A DNA stretch of 44,788 bases, taken from Pyrinomonadaceae bacterium (lineage in GTDB: Bacteria; Acidobacteriota; Blastocatellia; Pyrinomonadales; Pyrinomonadaceae). The stretch's first letter is position 1; each line of letters begins with the position of its first letter. Shown here piece by piece: positions 36,796-44,788 of the stretch. The DNA is taken from contig JACCSP010000087.1 in the NCBI GenBank assembly GCA_013812905.1, forward strand, positions 1-44,788. Reading direction: 5' to 3'. The notes beneath the pieces were generated by a model. It was not told the origin of the DNA and did not search any database. It saw nothing but the letters and a program-made list of their open reading frames with translations. The translations under genes were made by a program, and so were the position numbers.

Positions 36796-36993
36796 ATGCG
36801 ATCTCTTAGATTGGAATGTCTCGCGGGTCAGGAAGTGGACTGGCGCGCCATCGACGCTGCCCCGCTGGGCATCCCGGACTTCCCTGCTTACCTGGCGATG
36901 GAAGTCGGCGCCGGTAAACCACCCTTCCTCACCTGCAAATTTGAGCAACCCAAGTGGTTCTCGACCGAAGTGAATCCAGGAGTTTCTAACTGA
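36796..36993 (+). CDS. Small protein of unknown function in the ECF operon
   Basis: A 65-codon frame starts at ATG 36796, nine bases after AGGAG (36782-36786), and stops seven bases before the Spy-like gene. A GTG at 36760 would add 12 residues. I recognise no domain. The protein has no signal peptide or membrane helix, is slightly acidic, and contains DAAPLGIPDFPAYLAMEVG. Its fit in the operon and good ribosome-binding site support it as a gene. Confidence 0.6.
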   Translation: MRSLRLECLAGQEVDWRAIDAAPLGIPDFPAYLAMEVGAGKPPFLTCKFEQPKWFSTEVNPGVSN

Positions 36994-37000
36994 GGTAAAC

Positions 37001-37576
37001 ATGAACATGATTAGAAGAGCAATCTTATCGTTGGTGGCGGCTGCCTCGGTGCTCGTCGCGGCTCCATCCTATTCATTGGGCGCCTATCAACATGAAGAAC
37101 CGGACTCTCAACAACGTCCGCCTGGTGATGATCCGGTCAGGGAATTGAATCTAAGCCCAGAACAGCGCGAGCAGGTTCGCGCAATTCGTGAGCAGTTGCA
37201 GGCAGAGAGAGCAGCGATCAATCAACGTTTACGCGAAACGAACCGGGCCCTCGAAGAAGCATTGGACGCCGATAGCCCTGACGAAAGCTTGGTCGAACAA
37301 CGTTTACGTGATGTTGCAGTCGCCCAGGGGGCGGCAATGCGGATGAGGGTGTTGAGTGAGGTAAGAATTCGACGCGTGCTGACTCCCGAGCAACTGAACA
37401 CGCTGCGAACGTTGCGCCAAAACGCACGAAGCCTCAAGAGAGAACGCCAGCGCGACAATATGGAAATGCGGCGCCAGGAAAGGGTCGACAGGCAGCGGGG
37501 CCAACCAAACCGGCGCAATGGCTTAGGTCCCCTCTTCCCTAGAAGAGGTGGCCAGCAAGAAAGGATTCGCCCTTAG
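37001..37576 (+). CDS. Spy/CpxP-like periplasmic protein (LTxxQ family)
   Basis: A signal peptide (about 1-28, AILSLVAAASVLVAAPSYS) leads to a highly charged helical protein. The two LTxxQ-type motifs are LSPEQREQ and LTPEQLNTLR, separated by about 75 residues of helix rich in Arg, Gln and Glu, as in Spy, CpxP, ZraP and CnrX. These act as periplasmic chaperones or stress sensors. A basic tail with RRQERVDRQRGQPNRR follows. Its place behind a sigma/anti-sigma pair suggests it is the stress sensor or effector of that system. Confidence 0.82.
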   Translation: MNMIRRAILSLVAAASVLVAAPSYSLGAYQHEEPDSQQRPPGDDPVRELNLSPEQREQVRAIREQLQAERAAINQRLRETNRALEEALDADSPDESLVEQRLRDVAVAQGAAMRMRVLSEVRIRRVLTPEQLNTLRTLRQNARSLKRERQRDNMEMRRQERVDRQRGQPNRRNGLGPLFPRRGGQQERIRP

Positions 37577-37605
37577 CGCGACTCACAACCTACGCCCGGA
37601 ACTGG

Positions 37606-37634
37606 CCGGTCGAGTCTTATCTTGACCGGTTTTT
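37606..37634 (+). terminator. Rho-independent terminator of the ECF operon
   Basis: CCGGTC (37606-37611) pairs with GACCGG (37624-37629) around a 12-base loop and is followed directly by TTTTT. It lies 30 bases after the stop of the Spy-like gene. Confidence 0.75.
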
Positions 37635-37870
37635 CCTATTTAACCGCCGACAAAGCAACGTTTAGCGACGCGGGTCAATGGTTATCACTTGACGCATCGC
37701 TTACAATTTGCGCATGATAGGTTGCTCTGTCTTAAGCATCTGTGTATTAAGAGACCCAAGGCAATCTTGACCCATTACTCGCCCGACGCGTCTCCTTTCC
37801 GCGACAAAGTGATCGGGAAGCTCCGAAGGGTTACGCGCGGTTTAAGACCCGGCTCCCATACCACCTTAGA

Positions 37871-38641
37871 ATGAACTTAGCTACGCGCGCGCTGCTGGAA
37901 CTGCAGGAGACGACGTTGCTGGCGGCTCGCGCCGCCCGCGGGTTAATAAAACGTCCGCGATACATTCAGGAAATGATCGATCAGATGGACGTCGTCGGGG
38001 TCGGCTCCCTGACGATTGTTCTGCTGACCGGATTTTTTACTGGCGGCGTTTTGACGCTGCAAACATTTCCCACGCTGCAGTTCTACGGCGCGCAGTCGCA
38101 AACCGGGCGGCTGGTTGCCATCTCCCTTGTCCGTGAGCTGGGACCAGTCCTTACCGCTCTGATGGTCACCGGGCGAGTGGGTTCCGCTATCGCGGCCGAG
38201 CTTGGCTCGATGACGGTGTCTCAGCAGATAGACGCGATGCGCGCCCTCGGTACCGATCCAGTGCGGAAACTGGTAGCGCCGAGAATAGTCGCCCTGGTCG
38301 TTATGTTGCCTTTACTTACCGTTATCGCCGATGTGGTTGGTATTGGGGGTGGTGGTCTGGTGGCCACTAGTCTCTTCGGACTTTCCATGAGCCAATTTTT
38401 GACTTCTGTTCGTGATGGCATCACCACCGATGATATTATTGGCGGGGTAATCAAGCCGATTTCCTTCGCCCTGATCATTGGGTCGATTGCTTGCTACAAG
38501 GGATTGAGTACGGACGGAGGCACGGTAGGAGTGGGACGGGCAACAACGACGGCGGTGGTTACAGCTTCCATCGTCGTGATTATCGCGGATTTTTTCCTGG
38601 CTCGAGCAATTCAGTATTTCCTCGGAATGCCGACTGTTTAG
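37871..38641 (+). CDS. mlaE: MlaE-family ABC transporter permease
   Basis: MlaE is the inner-membrane permease of the Mla system, which moves phospholipids between the inner and outer membranes. The protein has the family's five to six hydrophobic segments and the signature LVRELGPVLTALMVTGRVGS followed by AIAAELGSM. The motif RALGTDPVRKLVAPRI is also typical. At 256 residues it is a standard member. mlaF follows after 15 bases and mlaD is third. mlaB and mlaC are not visible, as in many non-proteobacterial systems. Confidence 0.95.
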   Translation: MNLATRALLELQETTLLAARAARGLIKRPRYIQEMIDQMDVVGVGSLTIVLLTGFFTGGVLTLQTFPTLQFYGAQSQTGRLVAISLVRELGPVLTALMVTGRVGSAIAAELGSMTVSQQIDAMRALGTDPVRKLVAPRIVALVVMLPLLTVIADVVGIGGGGLVATSLFGLSMSQFLTSVRDGITTDDIIGGVIKPISFALIIGSIACYKGLSTDGGTVGVGRATTTAVVTASIVVIIADFFLARAIQYFLGMPTV

Positions 38642-38656
38642 CCCTATTAAGGAGTT

Positions 38657-39556
38657 ATGTCTCTAGTGGTAGGACAAGCAAGACGCCCCGTCGTAGACCC
38701 TGGCGACGACGCCGCACAGTCGACATTTGCGGAAATGGACAATAAGGACCGTATCACCCCGGCGATTGAGTTTCGGGATGTCTATCTCTCCTTCGACGAT
38801 CGCACGGTTCTCAAAGGCCTGAGCTTTAAGGTCCTGAGGGGCGAAACCAAGATCATTCTCGGTGGGTCTGGTGGCGGGAAGTCTACCATCATCAAACTCG
38901 TCCTTGGTCTATTGAAACCTGACTCCGGCTGCATTTTTGTGGATGGTGAGGACATCACGAATTATAACGAAACGCAGATGATGAGTGTGCGCAAGAACAT
39001 CGGGATGGTTTTTCAGGAGGGCGCTCTCTTCGACTCACTATCTGTCTACCACAACGTTGCATATCGTTTGCACGAACAGGGTGTGTCTGAGGAAGAAGTT
39101 GAACCCGAGGTGCGGCGCATGCTGCGGTTCGTGAACCTCGAGGATGCCATCGACAAAATGCCCGCGGAACTCTCCGGGGGCATGCGCCGAAGAGTCGGAA
39201 TCGCGCGGGCACTAATCGGTGATCCCAAAATTGTGCTGTTTGACGAACCCACTGCCGGCCTAGATCCACCAACGGCTCGGACCATCTGCGAACTGGCGAT
39301 GAAACTGCGGGATCTAGAAGACGTATCTTCGATTTTTGTGACTCACGAGATGAATAATGTGGAATATCTATGTTCCGAATACGCGGTGGTTGACGATGAA
39401 GGAAAGGTGGTTTTTGAGCGCGAAGGCGAGCGGCTTTGCTTAACTAATAGCAAGGTTATGATGATGCGCGATGGAAGTATCATCTTCAGTGGGACCGACG
39501 AAAGGCTGCGACGCGCCGAGGAACCCTACATTCAGAAATTTCTTCGAGGACACTAA
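38657..39556 (+). CDS. mlaF: MlaF-family ABC transporter ATPase
   Basis: This is the ATPase of the Mla transporter. Walker A is GGSGGGKST, the signature is [15 protein letters not shown] and Walker B is [13 protein letters not shown]. The start is uncertain: ATG 38657 has AAGGAG only two bases before it, GTG 38666 would fit that site better, and ATG 38735 ([16 protein letters not shown]) is where homology usually begins. The extra N-terminal stretch is not conserved in the family. A small inverted repeat occupies the gap to mlaD. Confidence 0.94.
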   Translation: MSLVVGQARRPVVDPGDDAAQSTFAEMDNKDRITPAIEFRDVYLSFDDRTVLKGLSFKVLRGETKIILGGSGGGKSTIIKLVLGLLKPDSGCIFVDGEDITNYNETQMMSVRKNIGMVFQEGALFDSLSVYHNVAYRLHEQGVSEEEVEPEVRRMLRFVNLEDAIDKMPAELSGGMRRRVGIARALIGDPKIVLFDEPTAGLDPPTARTICELAMKLRDLEDVSSIFVTHEMNNVEYLCSEYAVVDDEGKVVFEREGERLCLTNSKVMMMRDGSIIFSGTDERLRRAEEPYIQKFLRGH

Positions 39557-39570
39557 GAAAGGACGAAAGA

Positions 39571-39632
39571 TGAAGACGGAAGGATGACAAGCCAGGTGTG
39601 AACTGAGTTCATGCTTCATCCCTCCGTCGTCA
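39571..39632. repeat. Inverted repeat between mlaF and mlaD
   Basis: TGAAGACGGAAGGATGAC (39571-39588) pairs with TTCATCCCTCCGTCGTCA (39615-39632) at 15 of 18 positions around a 26-base loop. It occupies most of the 92-base gap between two genes that should be co-expressed. No T-run follows, so it is not a typical terminator. It could attenuate or stabilise the message, or be an inserted palindromic element. Confidence 0.65.
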
Positions 39633-39648
39633 CCCTTAAATTACCGCC

Positions 39649-40794
39649 ATGCCACGATCAAAAAAGACCGTTTCATTTCGAGAGCTGCGCGTTGGATTCT
39701 TTATCCTGGCAGCAATTGCGGTCCTGGTTTTCCTGATTCTCAATGCGTCGGGAGATATCAATCCTTTCAGCAAGAAGCTTCATCTGAAAGCTCGCTTCAT
39801 GGATGCCAATGGCCTGCGTGAAGGATCGGAAGTGCGCCTGGCAGGCGTCCGGGTCGGTAAAATTGATGAGATTGCGCTAATGCCTCCCTCTGAGGCGCCC
39901 AATGCGCCCCGGGTCGAAGCACTAATGACCATCGACTCCACGATCGATGGACGCGCGGCAACCGAAAGAATTCGCACCGATTCGACGGCCCAGCAGGGCT
40001 CTCCAAGCTTGCTTGGCAACGAGATGCTCATCAACATCACTCCCGGTACGGCATTGGGCCAGCCCGTGAAAGACTACGCAATCCTGCCTTCATCTACGTC
40101 AAACACCGTGAATGACTTTGCTACTTCAGGCACTGATCTAGCCCAGCGGCTCAGCAAGTTGTCTGATGAAATTAACGGCATTGTTGGTGACGTTAAGGAA
40201 GGCAAAGGAACTGTTGGTCGACTGTTTAGCGATGAAGCGCTGTACAATAATCTTAATGCTACGATTCGGGAGACCGAGGACGTGATGCGTCAGGTAAGAT
40301 CCGGCAACGGATCCGCGGGAAGGTTTTTAAATGATCCTGCGCTCTACAATAATGCCAACGACATCACTATCCAGTTACGGAAAATCGCAGAGGATCTGCG
40401 CGCTGGGCGCGGAACCGCGGGCAAATTCTTAACTGACGACGAACTCTATAATCGGATCAATCGCAGTGCCGATCGTCTTGATCGGTCGATCAGTCAAATC
40501 GATCTCATGATCGCGGACGTGAACGCTGGTCGGGGCACAATTGGTAAGCTAATCAAGGATGAGCAGATTTATAACGACGCTCGGGCAGCTATTGCTCGCT
40601 TCAATACGACCGCGGAACGAGTAGACAACGTGGTGGCTGCGGCTCAAAGAGGTGAGGGCAGCTTTGGAAAATTGTTAACTGACGACGCGCTCTACTCCAA
40701 TGTCAACCAGCTCTCATCCGAAGGTGTCAAACTCATCTACGACTTTCGACAGAACCCTAAGAAGTATCTAACGGTAAAGTTTGAGTTGTTCTAG
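39649..40794 (+). CDS. mlaD: MlaD-like MCE-domain protein with C-terminal repeats
   Basis: MlaD-type proteins form periplasmic MCE rings that bind phospholipids for the Mla transporter. An N-terminal membrane helix (about 15-32, GFFILAAIAVLVFLIL) is followed by the MCE domain (about 43-148, including ARFMDANGLREGSEVRLAGV and QGSPSLLGNEMLINI). The C-terminal half has five copies of a motif close to G(K/R)G(T/S)xGKLxxDxxLY, beginning at residues 185, 219, 253, 294 and 335. They are separated by helical linkers and may form a coiled or needle-like extension. The length is 381 residues against about 183 for E. coli MlaD. Confidence 0.92.
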   Translation: MPRSKKTVSFRELRVGFFILAAIAVLVFLILNASGDINPFSKKLHLKARFMDANGLREGSEVRLAGVRVGKIDEIALMPPSEAPNAPRVEALMTIDSTIDGRAATERIRTDSTAQQGSPSLLGNEMLINITPGTALGQPVKDYAILPSSTSNTVNDFATSGTDLAQRLSKLSDEINGIVGDVKEGKGTVGRLFSDEALYNNLNATIRETEDVMRQVRSGNGSAGRFLNDPALYNNANDITIQLRKIAEDLRAGRGTAGKFLTDDELYNRINRSADRLDRSISQIDLMIADVNAGRGTIGKLIKDEQIYNDARAAIARFNTTAERVDNVVAAAQRGEGSFGKLLTDDALYSNVNQLSSEGVKLIYDFRQNPKKYLTVKFELF

Positions 40795-40822
40795 CAAATT
40801 GCAGCGGTCATCATTGAATTTC

Positions 40823-42268
40823 TTAAGCGCGTGTATACAAGTTGATTACGCGTTCGATGGCCCGTCGACAAACCACACAAAATGAATTTGTGCGCGTAAA
40901 CATGATGCAGTCTACTTCTGGCCGGTAATAACCTTTCGCCTCGTAGATAGCGCCTTCGAAGGCTCCGACCCTGCCGAAATACTTTTCTCTGGCGAAGAAA
41001 GCGCGCTCAAACTGCGCCACCTCAAGAAATAGAGCTTCCATTACCTCTTCCGGGCGGTTTTCGTTGCGTATCACGCTTCTTCGTTTCTGGTACTCACGTG
41101 AGTGTTTTTCAAATTCGTCCTTGTTCCAGGGCGTGGGAATCGGAGTGCCGGGGGTGATCAAATCTTGCCACTTGAGATCTTTAGGATCTAGAAGCGCGGT
41201 GGCATTGGGTTCCCACGGCTCGATGCGTTCTGTAGCCGGAGCATAAGCTACTGGAGAAGTGTAATACTCGTCGGCCAGCCCGGCGAAGTGATGTCCGAAC
41301 TCATGCACAAACACGTAGGGCGCCTGATTGCTCTGCGCGGCTACGGTGCCATAGAGACCAAAGATGCCACCGCCGCCATAGGTCCTATTATTGGCAAGAA
41401 TCTCAACGAATTCATACGGAGCAAACGAAGCGACTTCGCGAAAAGCACGGTTATCGAACGTCAAGAGGTAACGTTCTGATCCAAAGGCATCGTATGTCGC
41501 GCCGAGCGGCGTGCGCCGGTAGATCTTGCTCGACGGTCGCGAAATCCCTGACTCAGATGATGGGGGACAAATAGCCCAGACATTAAAATCCTTGCGCCGT
41601 TCTTTGAAGGGTGAGGTGGCCCATAATACGTTCAGCAGCCGCCGGGCGTCCTGCTCAAACTTCTTCTGTTCCGAGTATTCGTAACCATCCCCCAAAATTA
41701 GGAAATCAACCTTGTCGGCGGGATCGCCGTTCTTCTCCAGCTCGATTAATGGCCCAGGCGAAGGATGTTTAGAACGATCGATAAAGATATCTTCAGGATC
41801 GATCGTAACGGACCAGATTTCCCGGAACGTATTGTTTGCATCTCGCTTTTTCAACACCATCTGGACAGCCTTGTCGGGCGCCGGAAATCTGACCGATTCA
41901 TGAAAAGTTCGGTTCGCTTTCTTTGCCTCGCCGGTGGTCTCCCACTCGCCGTAAATTGAGGCGAAGCCGCGCGAATAGATAACACGGTTGGTGTTGCGAT
42001 CAATCACCTCGAACAAATACTTCCCGAGATTACTGGGATCAACAAGTTGGCGCGGATTTCCAGGCCAGGGCAGAGGCTCGATTATGAGCTTGTCCAGACT
42101 AAAGAATTCTTGTGTGGAGTTGCCCGTGTGATAGTAATCAAGCCGCATCGTTGCCGTGGCAGCGACGGCAACACCCGTTAAGGTGAAGAGCCAACACAAG
42201 AGCATCGATGCGATAGCTAAACGTAGGACCCAGCAGTTGACTGTTTTAAGCGCGAATGGAATAGTCAT
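40823..42268 (-). CDS. M64 family metallopeptidase (IgA-peptidase type)
   Basis: A secreted or membrane-linked zinc peptidase of 481 residues. An N-terminal hydrophobic segment (about 12-38) acts as a signal or anchor. An M64 N-terminal beta domain (about 40-155) precedes the catalytic domain, whose zinc motif is HEFGHHFAGLADEYY (His322, Glu323, His326, with Asp333 in the third-ligand region). The C-terminal CIMFTRTNSFCVVCRRAI has cysteines typical of the family. Clostridium ramosum IgA peptidase is the named member; in free-living bacteria substrates are unknown. It follows the MidA-like gene after 40 bases in the same direction. Confidence 0.92.
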   Translation of the reverse strand: MTIPFALKTVNCWVLRLAIASMLLCWLFTLTGVAVAATATMRLDYYHTGNSTQEFFSLDKLIIEPLPWPGNPRQLVDPSNLGKYLFEVIDRNTNRVIYSRGFASIYGEWETTGEAKKANRTFHESVRFPAPDKAVQMVLKKRDANNTFREIWSVTIDPEDIFIDRSKHPSPGPLIELEKNGDPADKVDFLILGDGYEYSEQKKFEQDARRLLNVLWATSPFKERRKDFNVWAICPPSSESGISRPSSKIYRRTPLGATYDAFGSERYLLTFDNRAFREVASFAPYEFVEILANNRTYGGGGIFGLYGTVAAQSNQAPYVFVHEFGHHFAGLADEYYTSPVAYAPATERIEPWEPNATALLDPKDLKWQDLITPGTPIPTPWNKDEFEKHSREYQKRRSVIRNENRPEEVMEALFLEVAQFERAFFAREKYFGRVGAFEGAIYEAKGYYRPEVDCIMFTRTNSFCVVCRRAIERVINLYTRA

Positions 42269-42308
42269 GGCATATGCCCCTTTGTCTTCGTTTTCAATAT
42301 GGCTCTCC

Positions 42309-43433
42309 CTACAGTTCCTCCTGGTAAGGAGCGTCAGGTGGATGTTCTTTATTCTGAACCAGCACCTGAAAACTCTCCGCCAAGCCGCCGGGCAAAATCA
42401 TTTCGCGCGCGGATGTGCTCGCGCGTAATCGCTCGGATTCTCGCGGCGTTTCCTTGGCTCTTAGCTCCATTTCTACTAGCAAGCCGGCATCCAGCAGGAA
42501 TCGATCCTGGCGTTCGAAGGCGATCACTCGCAACCCGTGGCTTGCCCCAACCATTTTAACAAACGACCAATCCACGGAGCTGGTGATGTCCTGCTGACCT
42601 GGTTGGAGCAGAACATCACCCGAAATCTGATGCTTGTGGAATGCTCGGATACTTCCCTCTCGTCTTCTTGCTCCATTGTAAAGAACTGAAGCTTCAGTGC
42701 CGTAGTCTACGGTAATCAAATAGCCCGATCTGAGTTTACTGGAAACTAACTCAAGCCAGGTCTCTATTTCCAAATTTACGTCCTCAATTTGACCTTCACC
42801 AAGGAGAATGCCAAGCCGTCCAAAATATTCGCTGAGTCGGGGCGTCGATAGCTGGCCAACTGTCCACTCAAAACTGCCGCTTTCGTTTACCGCCACATGC
42901 AGCTCACGCAGCTCACCTCCCTGCATGGTTACTCGATGGACCGGAAAAGCGTCTAGCAGCTCATTTGAGAAGACTATCGCGTGCTCGAGGGGATTTAGCG
43001 CCGCTAGCGATTTGACTTCAACTTGAGTCCCGAATCGCTCAAGTCTCAGCCTTGCGCGCGATGAGGAGTCCGGGCTGGATTCGTCGATGAAGTAGTGGGT
43101 TTTGGAGAAAATACCGGGGAAGCGCAGTTGTAACGTTTCCAGGACAGTCTCCGCAAAATTGCCGGTGCCCGCTCCCACTTCAACTATCGTCAACGCTGCG
43201 GGTGAACCTAGATCATGGTAAAGTCTCGCGAAATAGCGGGCGAACGTTGCAGCAAAAAGAACACTTCGTTCCGGGCTGGTGCGGTAATCACCTTGTCGGC
43301 CCCATCTTTCTCGATCCGAGCGGCAATAATAGCCTTGGTCAGGATCGTAAAGGGCGGATTTCATCCACTCGTAAAAGGTAAGGGAACCTTCCGAAAGGAT
43401 TCGTTCATGCAAAGAGTTGGTTAGCGCTGACAT
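42309..43433 (-). CDS. SAM-dependent methyltransferase, MidA/NDUFAF7 family
   Basis: Mitochondrial NDUFAF7 (MidA) methylates an arginine of complex I; bacterial members have no proven target. The protein shows the family start ILSEGSLTFYEWMKSALYDP and DQGYYCR, RTSPERSVLFAATFARY, the SAM motif VEVGAGTGNFAE and the motif FSNELLDAFPVHRV. At 374 residues it is of normal length. No respiratory complex I gene is in the window. The M64 peptidase follows after 40 bases. Confidence 0.92.
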   Translation of the reverse strand: MSALTNSLHERILSEGSLTFYEWMKSALYDPDQGYYCRSDRERWGRQGDYRTSPERSVLFAATFARYFARLYHDLGSPAALTIVEVGAGTGNFAETVLETLQLRFPGIFSKTHYFIDESSPDSSSRARLRLERFGTQVEVKSLAALNPLEHAIVFSNELLDAFPVHRVTMQGGELRELHVAVNESGSFEWTVGQLSTPRLSEYFGRLGILLGEGQIEDVNLEIETWLELVSSKLRSGYLITVDYGTEASVLYNGARRREGSIRAFHKHQISGDVLLQPGQQDITSSVDWSFVKMVGASHGLRVIAFERQDRFLLDAGLLVEMELRAKETPRESERLRASTSAREMILPGGLAESFQVLVQNKEHPPDAPYQEEL

Positions 43434-43602
43434 CGAGGCAGCTAGCGATTTGCCAGGTCGTCTTTTGTCCAGGAGGCCCGTCGTGTTTTTGGTAGCACTG
43501 GAGGGCTGACGAATCTCTGCGGTAATAGGGAGTGATCTCCAACCAGTCGCGAGATTTTTTTGTGCTGACGGTAAAGCTGCCGGCGCGTGCCTGCCTTACG
43601 TT

Positions 43603-44112
43603 TTATGCGTGACGATCAAATAGTACACCTTGGGAACCTACTGGCAAGAGGGCCAACGCGCGGCCTTGAAACTCAAGCGCCCGTACCAGTGTGTCCAGAA
43701 GCAAACTAATCAACGGGCGCATTTCCCCGAAGGGTGTGGCAATCTTCTTCAGCAGATCCGCATCTCCGGCGAAGCAGGCAAACGCATGTTTGCGCGTTTC
43801 TTCCACTTCACTCAGATATTCTATAACACGCGCGCTTGTCGAGAGTGTCTCCGGCAAGGTCCACTCGAAAGGATCGTCCCAAAGATTCGAAGTGATCCCA
43901 CCGCAGGTCTGCTCCACGACCCCGGCACTTCTCAGAATAAACGAGCCCACAGACTCCGAATCGCTCTTCCCATAAGAGGTGCCATAGAGAATATCAACCG
44001 GGATTGTTTTAATGAGTTTGTAAGAGCGTGCATAGAGTCGCTCAAACTCCATATCAAAGCTTTCAATCGCGATCCGTTCGGGATGGGTTTGAAGGCTTAC
44101 GACTTCACTCAT
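43603..44112 (-). CDS. Unknown helical protein, possibly DinB-like
   Basis: With ATG 44112 the product has 169 residues; a start at 44166 would add 18. The sequence is mostly helical, with FDMEFERLYARSYKLIKTIP near the N-terminus and a long helix RPLISLLLDTLVRALEFQGR at the end. The arrangement resembles a DinB/YfiT four-helix bundle, but the usual three metal-binding histidines are not clear, so the family call is tentative. It stands alone between the MidA-like gene and the lipoprotein gene, all on the minus strand. Confidence 0.6.
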   Translation of the reverse strand: MSEVVSLQTHPERIAIESFDMEFERLYARSYKLIKTIPVDILYGTSYGKSDSESVGSFILRSAGVVEQTCGGITSNLWDDPFEWTLPETLSTSARVIEYLSEVEETRKHAFACFAGDADLLKKIATPFGEMRPLISLLLDTLVRALEFQGRALALLPVGSQGVLFDRHA

Positions 44113-44209
44113 CACTAAAACTATAGCCGGGACACCTGAGTAATTGATCTGTGCTAAGCACAGCAATCGAGTTTACTTCGCAGACTAGCTTCTTCGGCTG
44201 CTTTTGTTA

Positions 44210-44563
44210 CTACTTACCTTTTACCTGCCGGTCGGTTTCCTGCAGCACGGTACCGAAGCTTCTGCCTCCGAAGGTATAACCTGTGTAAACCTTGCCCTTG
44301 GCGCCCACTCTGGAGCCACGCGACGGCACACCGCGGGTCGATACCACCCAGATTCGGCCGGTCCCATCATCGATCTCGTAGGCTCCGTTGCCGAGCACCC
44401 CGTAACTATCCGTTACGTTACCCACGATGCCAACTTCTTTATTCCGATAACGGCCGGGGTCGGCGTTGATCCTCGAGATGGTTTCCTGTTTCGGACAGGC
44501 AGTTAAGAGAACCGCTCCCATTAGAATTAGCGAGCCCAATGCCAGTCTTTTTGTTAAAAACAT
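44210..44563 (-). CDS. Small lipoprotein with OB-fold-like domain
   Basis: The N-terminus is a lipoprotein signal with lipobox LLTAC, giving Cys23 as the lipidated residue. The mature part of about 95 residues is predicted to be beta-rich: KEVGIVGNVTDSYGVLGNGA, YEIDDGTGRIWVVS and RVGAKGKVYTGYTFGGRSFG. This pattern is typical of OB-fold domains of the BOF/tRNA-anti type found in periplasmic proteins. The function is unknown. AAAGGAG occurs just upstream of the ATG. Confidence 0.8.
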   Translation of the reverse strand: MFLTKRLALGSLILMGAVLLTACPKQETISRINADPGRYRNKEVGIVGNVTDSYGVLGNGAYEIDDGTGRIWVVSTRGVPSRGSRVGAKGKVYTGYTFGGRSFGTVLQETDRQVKGK

Positions 44564-44704
44564 ACGCGTCTCCTTTCAAAGAATTAAATTATCGGGAGAG
44601 CGCCGCATTTAGATCGCAACTCCAAACGAATCAAAGAGAGTGCGGCGGTGTAGAGATGCTAACGAGGGGCGAACCGTTTACCCTAAAACTTGACATTCAG
44701 TCAG

Positions 44705-44788
44705 CTACTTGCCAAACCAACCGATGGGCCTGCCTGAGAGGTCCACCCAGACGCTCTTCACATGTGTATACATCTCCAGAGCATGCTT
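44705..44788 (-). CDS. C-terminal end of an aldehyde dehydrogenase (partial)
   Basis: The last 27 codons of a minus-strand gene enter from the right edge and stop at TAG (44707-44705). The residues ALEMYTHVKSVWVDLSGRP, then IGWFGK, match the conserved end of NAD(P)-dependent aldehyde dehydrogenases of the betaine-aldehyde type. The active site lies outside the window, so the substrate cannot be inferred. Confidence 0.75.
   Translation of the reverse strand, partial: KHALEMYTHVKSVWVDLSGRPIGWFGK

Noticed and set aside
37690-37720. TTGACG ... TGATAG as an mlaE promoter
   Set aside because: The spacer is 20 bases, too long for a sigma-70 promoter without further support.

Overview
The window reads as a chromosomal segment of a Gram-negative (diderm) bacterium. 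LPS export genes (lptC-like, lptB), a Mla/MCE lipid transport set (mlaE, mlaF, mlaD), an outer-membrane PagL-like deacylase, UppP and a PEP-CTERM remnant all point to an outer membrane. An HPr-Enzyme I fusion, RNase J, a PilZ protein, an M64 peptidase, short palindromic intergenic repeats and moderate G+C suggest Acidobacteriota, perhaps Blastocatellia. That placement is inference; no 16S gene is present.

Layout. 1-1920: haem genes hemC and hemD, preceded by the last codons of an unrecognised gene. 2206-3588: a sigma-54 activator whose receiver domain lacks the phospho-acceptor Asp. 3590-7250: an accessory stretch with a PagL-like protein, a lone rfbD-like reductase and gene debris (PEP-CTERM tail, winged-helix fragment, quinoprotein with two frameshifts). 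7431-10444: an alkaline-phosphatase-superfamily enzyme overlapping an Atg22-like MFS carrier, then two small proteins on the minus strand. 10513-11030: the RNase P RNA gene (minus), with extended hairpins, followed by a cluster of palindromic repeats.

11411-21927 is one long minus-strand run whose order matches the lpt-rpoN locus of Proteobacteria: lptC/A-like, lptB, rpoN, hpf, rapZ, a mannose-type EIIA and a fused HPr-Enzyme I, continuing into a membrane protein and a CPBP-like protein with an altered active site. No sugar-specific IIB or IIC gene is present, so the phosphorelay is probably regulatory. 22667-27000 carries PilZ, uppP, a short-chain dehydrogenase and RNase J (minus). 27522-29423 carries a GNAT acetyltransferase and a cytochrome P450 (plus). 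29570-32897 is ftsY-ribD-rsmA (minus). 33195-35036 is a membrane HD-GYP protein with a clear sigma-70 promoter.

35424-37576 is an envelope-stress type operon: ECF sigma factor, zinc-finger anti-sigma factor, a small unknown protein and a Spy/CpxP-like periplasmic protein, ending in a rho-independent terminator. 37871-40794 is mlaE-mlaF-mlaD; MlaD carries a five-fold repeat. The right end (minus) has an M64 peptidase, a MidA-family methyltransferase, an unknown helical protein, an OB-fold-like lipoprotein and the C-terminal end of an aldehyde dehydrogenase.

I found no CRISPR array, tRNA, prophage or complete insertion sequence. The least ordinary signals are the dispersed palindromic elements, the hairpin-expanded RNase P RNA, and several conserved proteins that lack a key catalytic residue.
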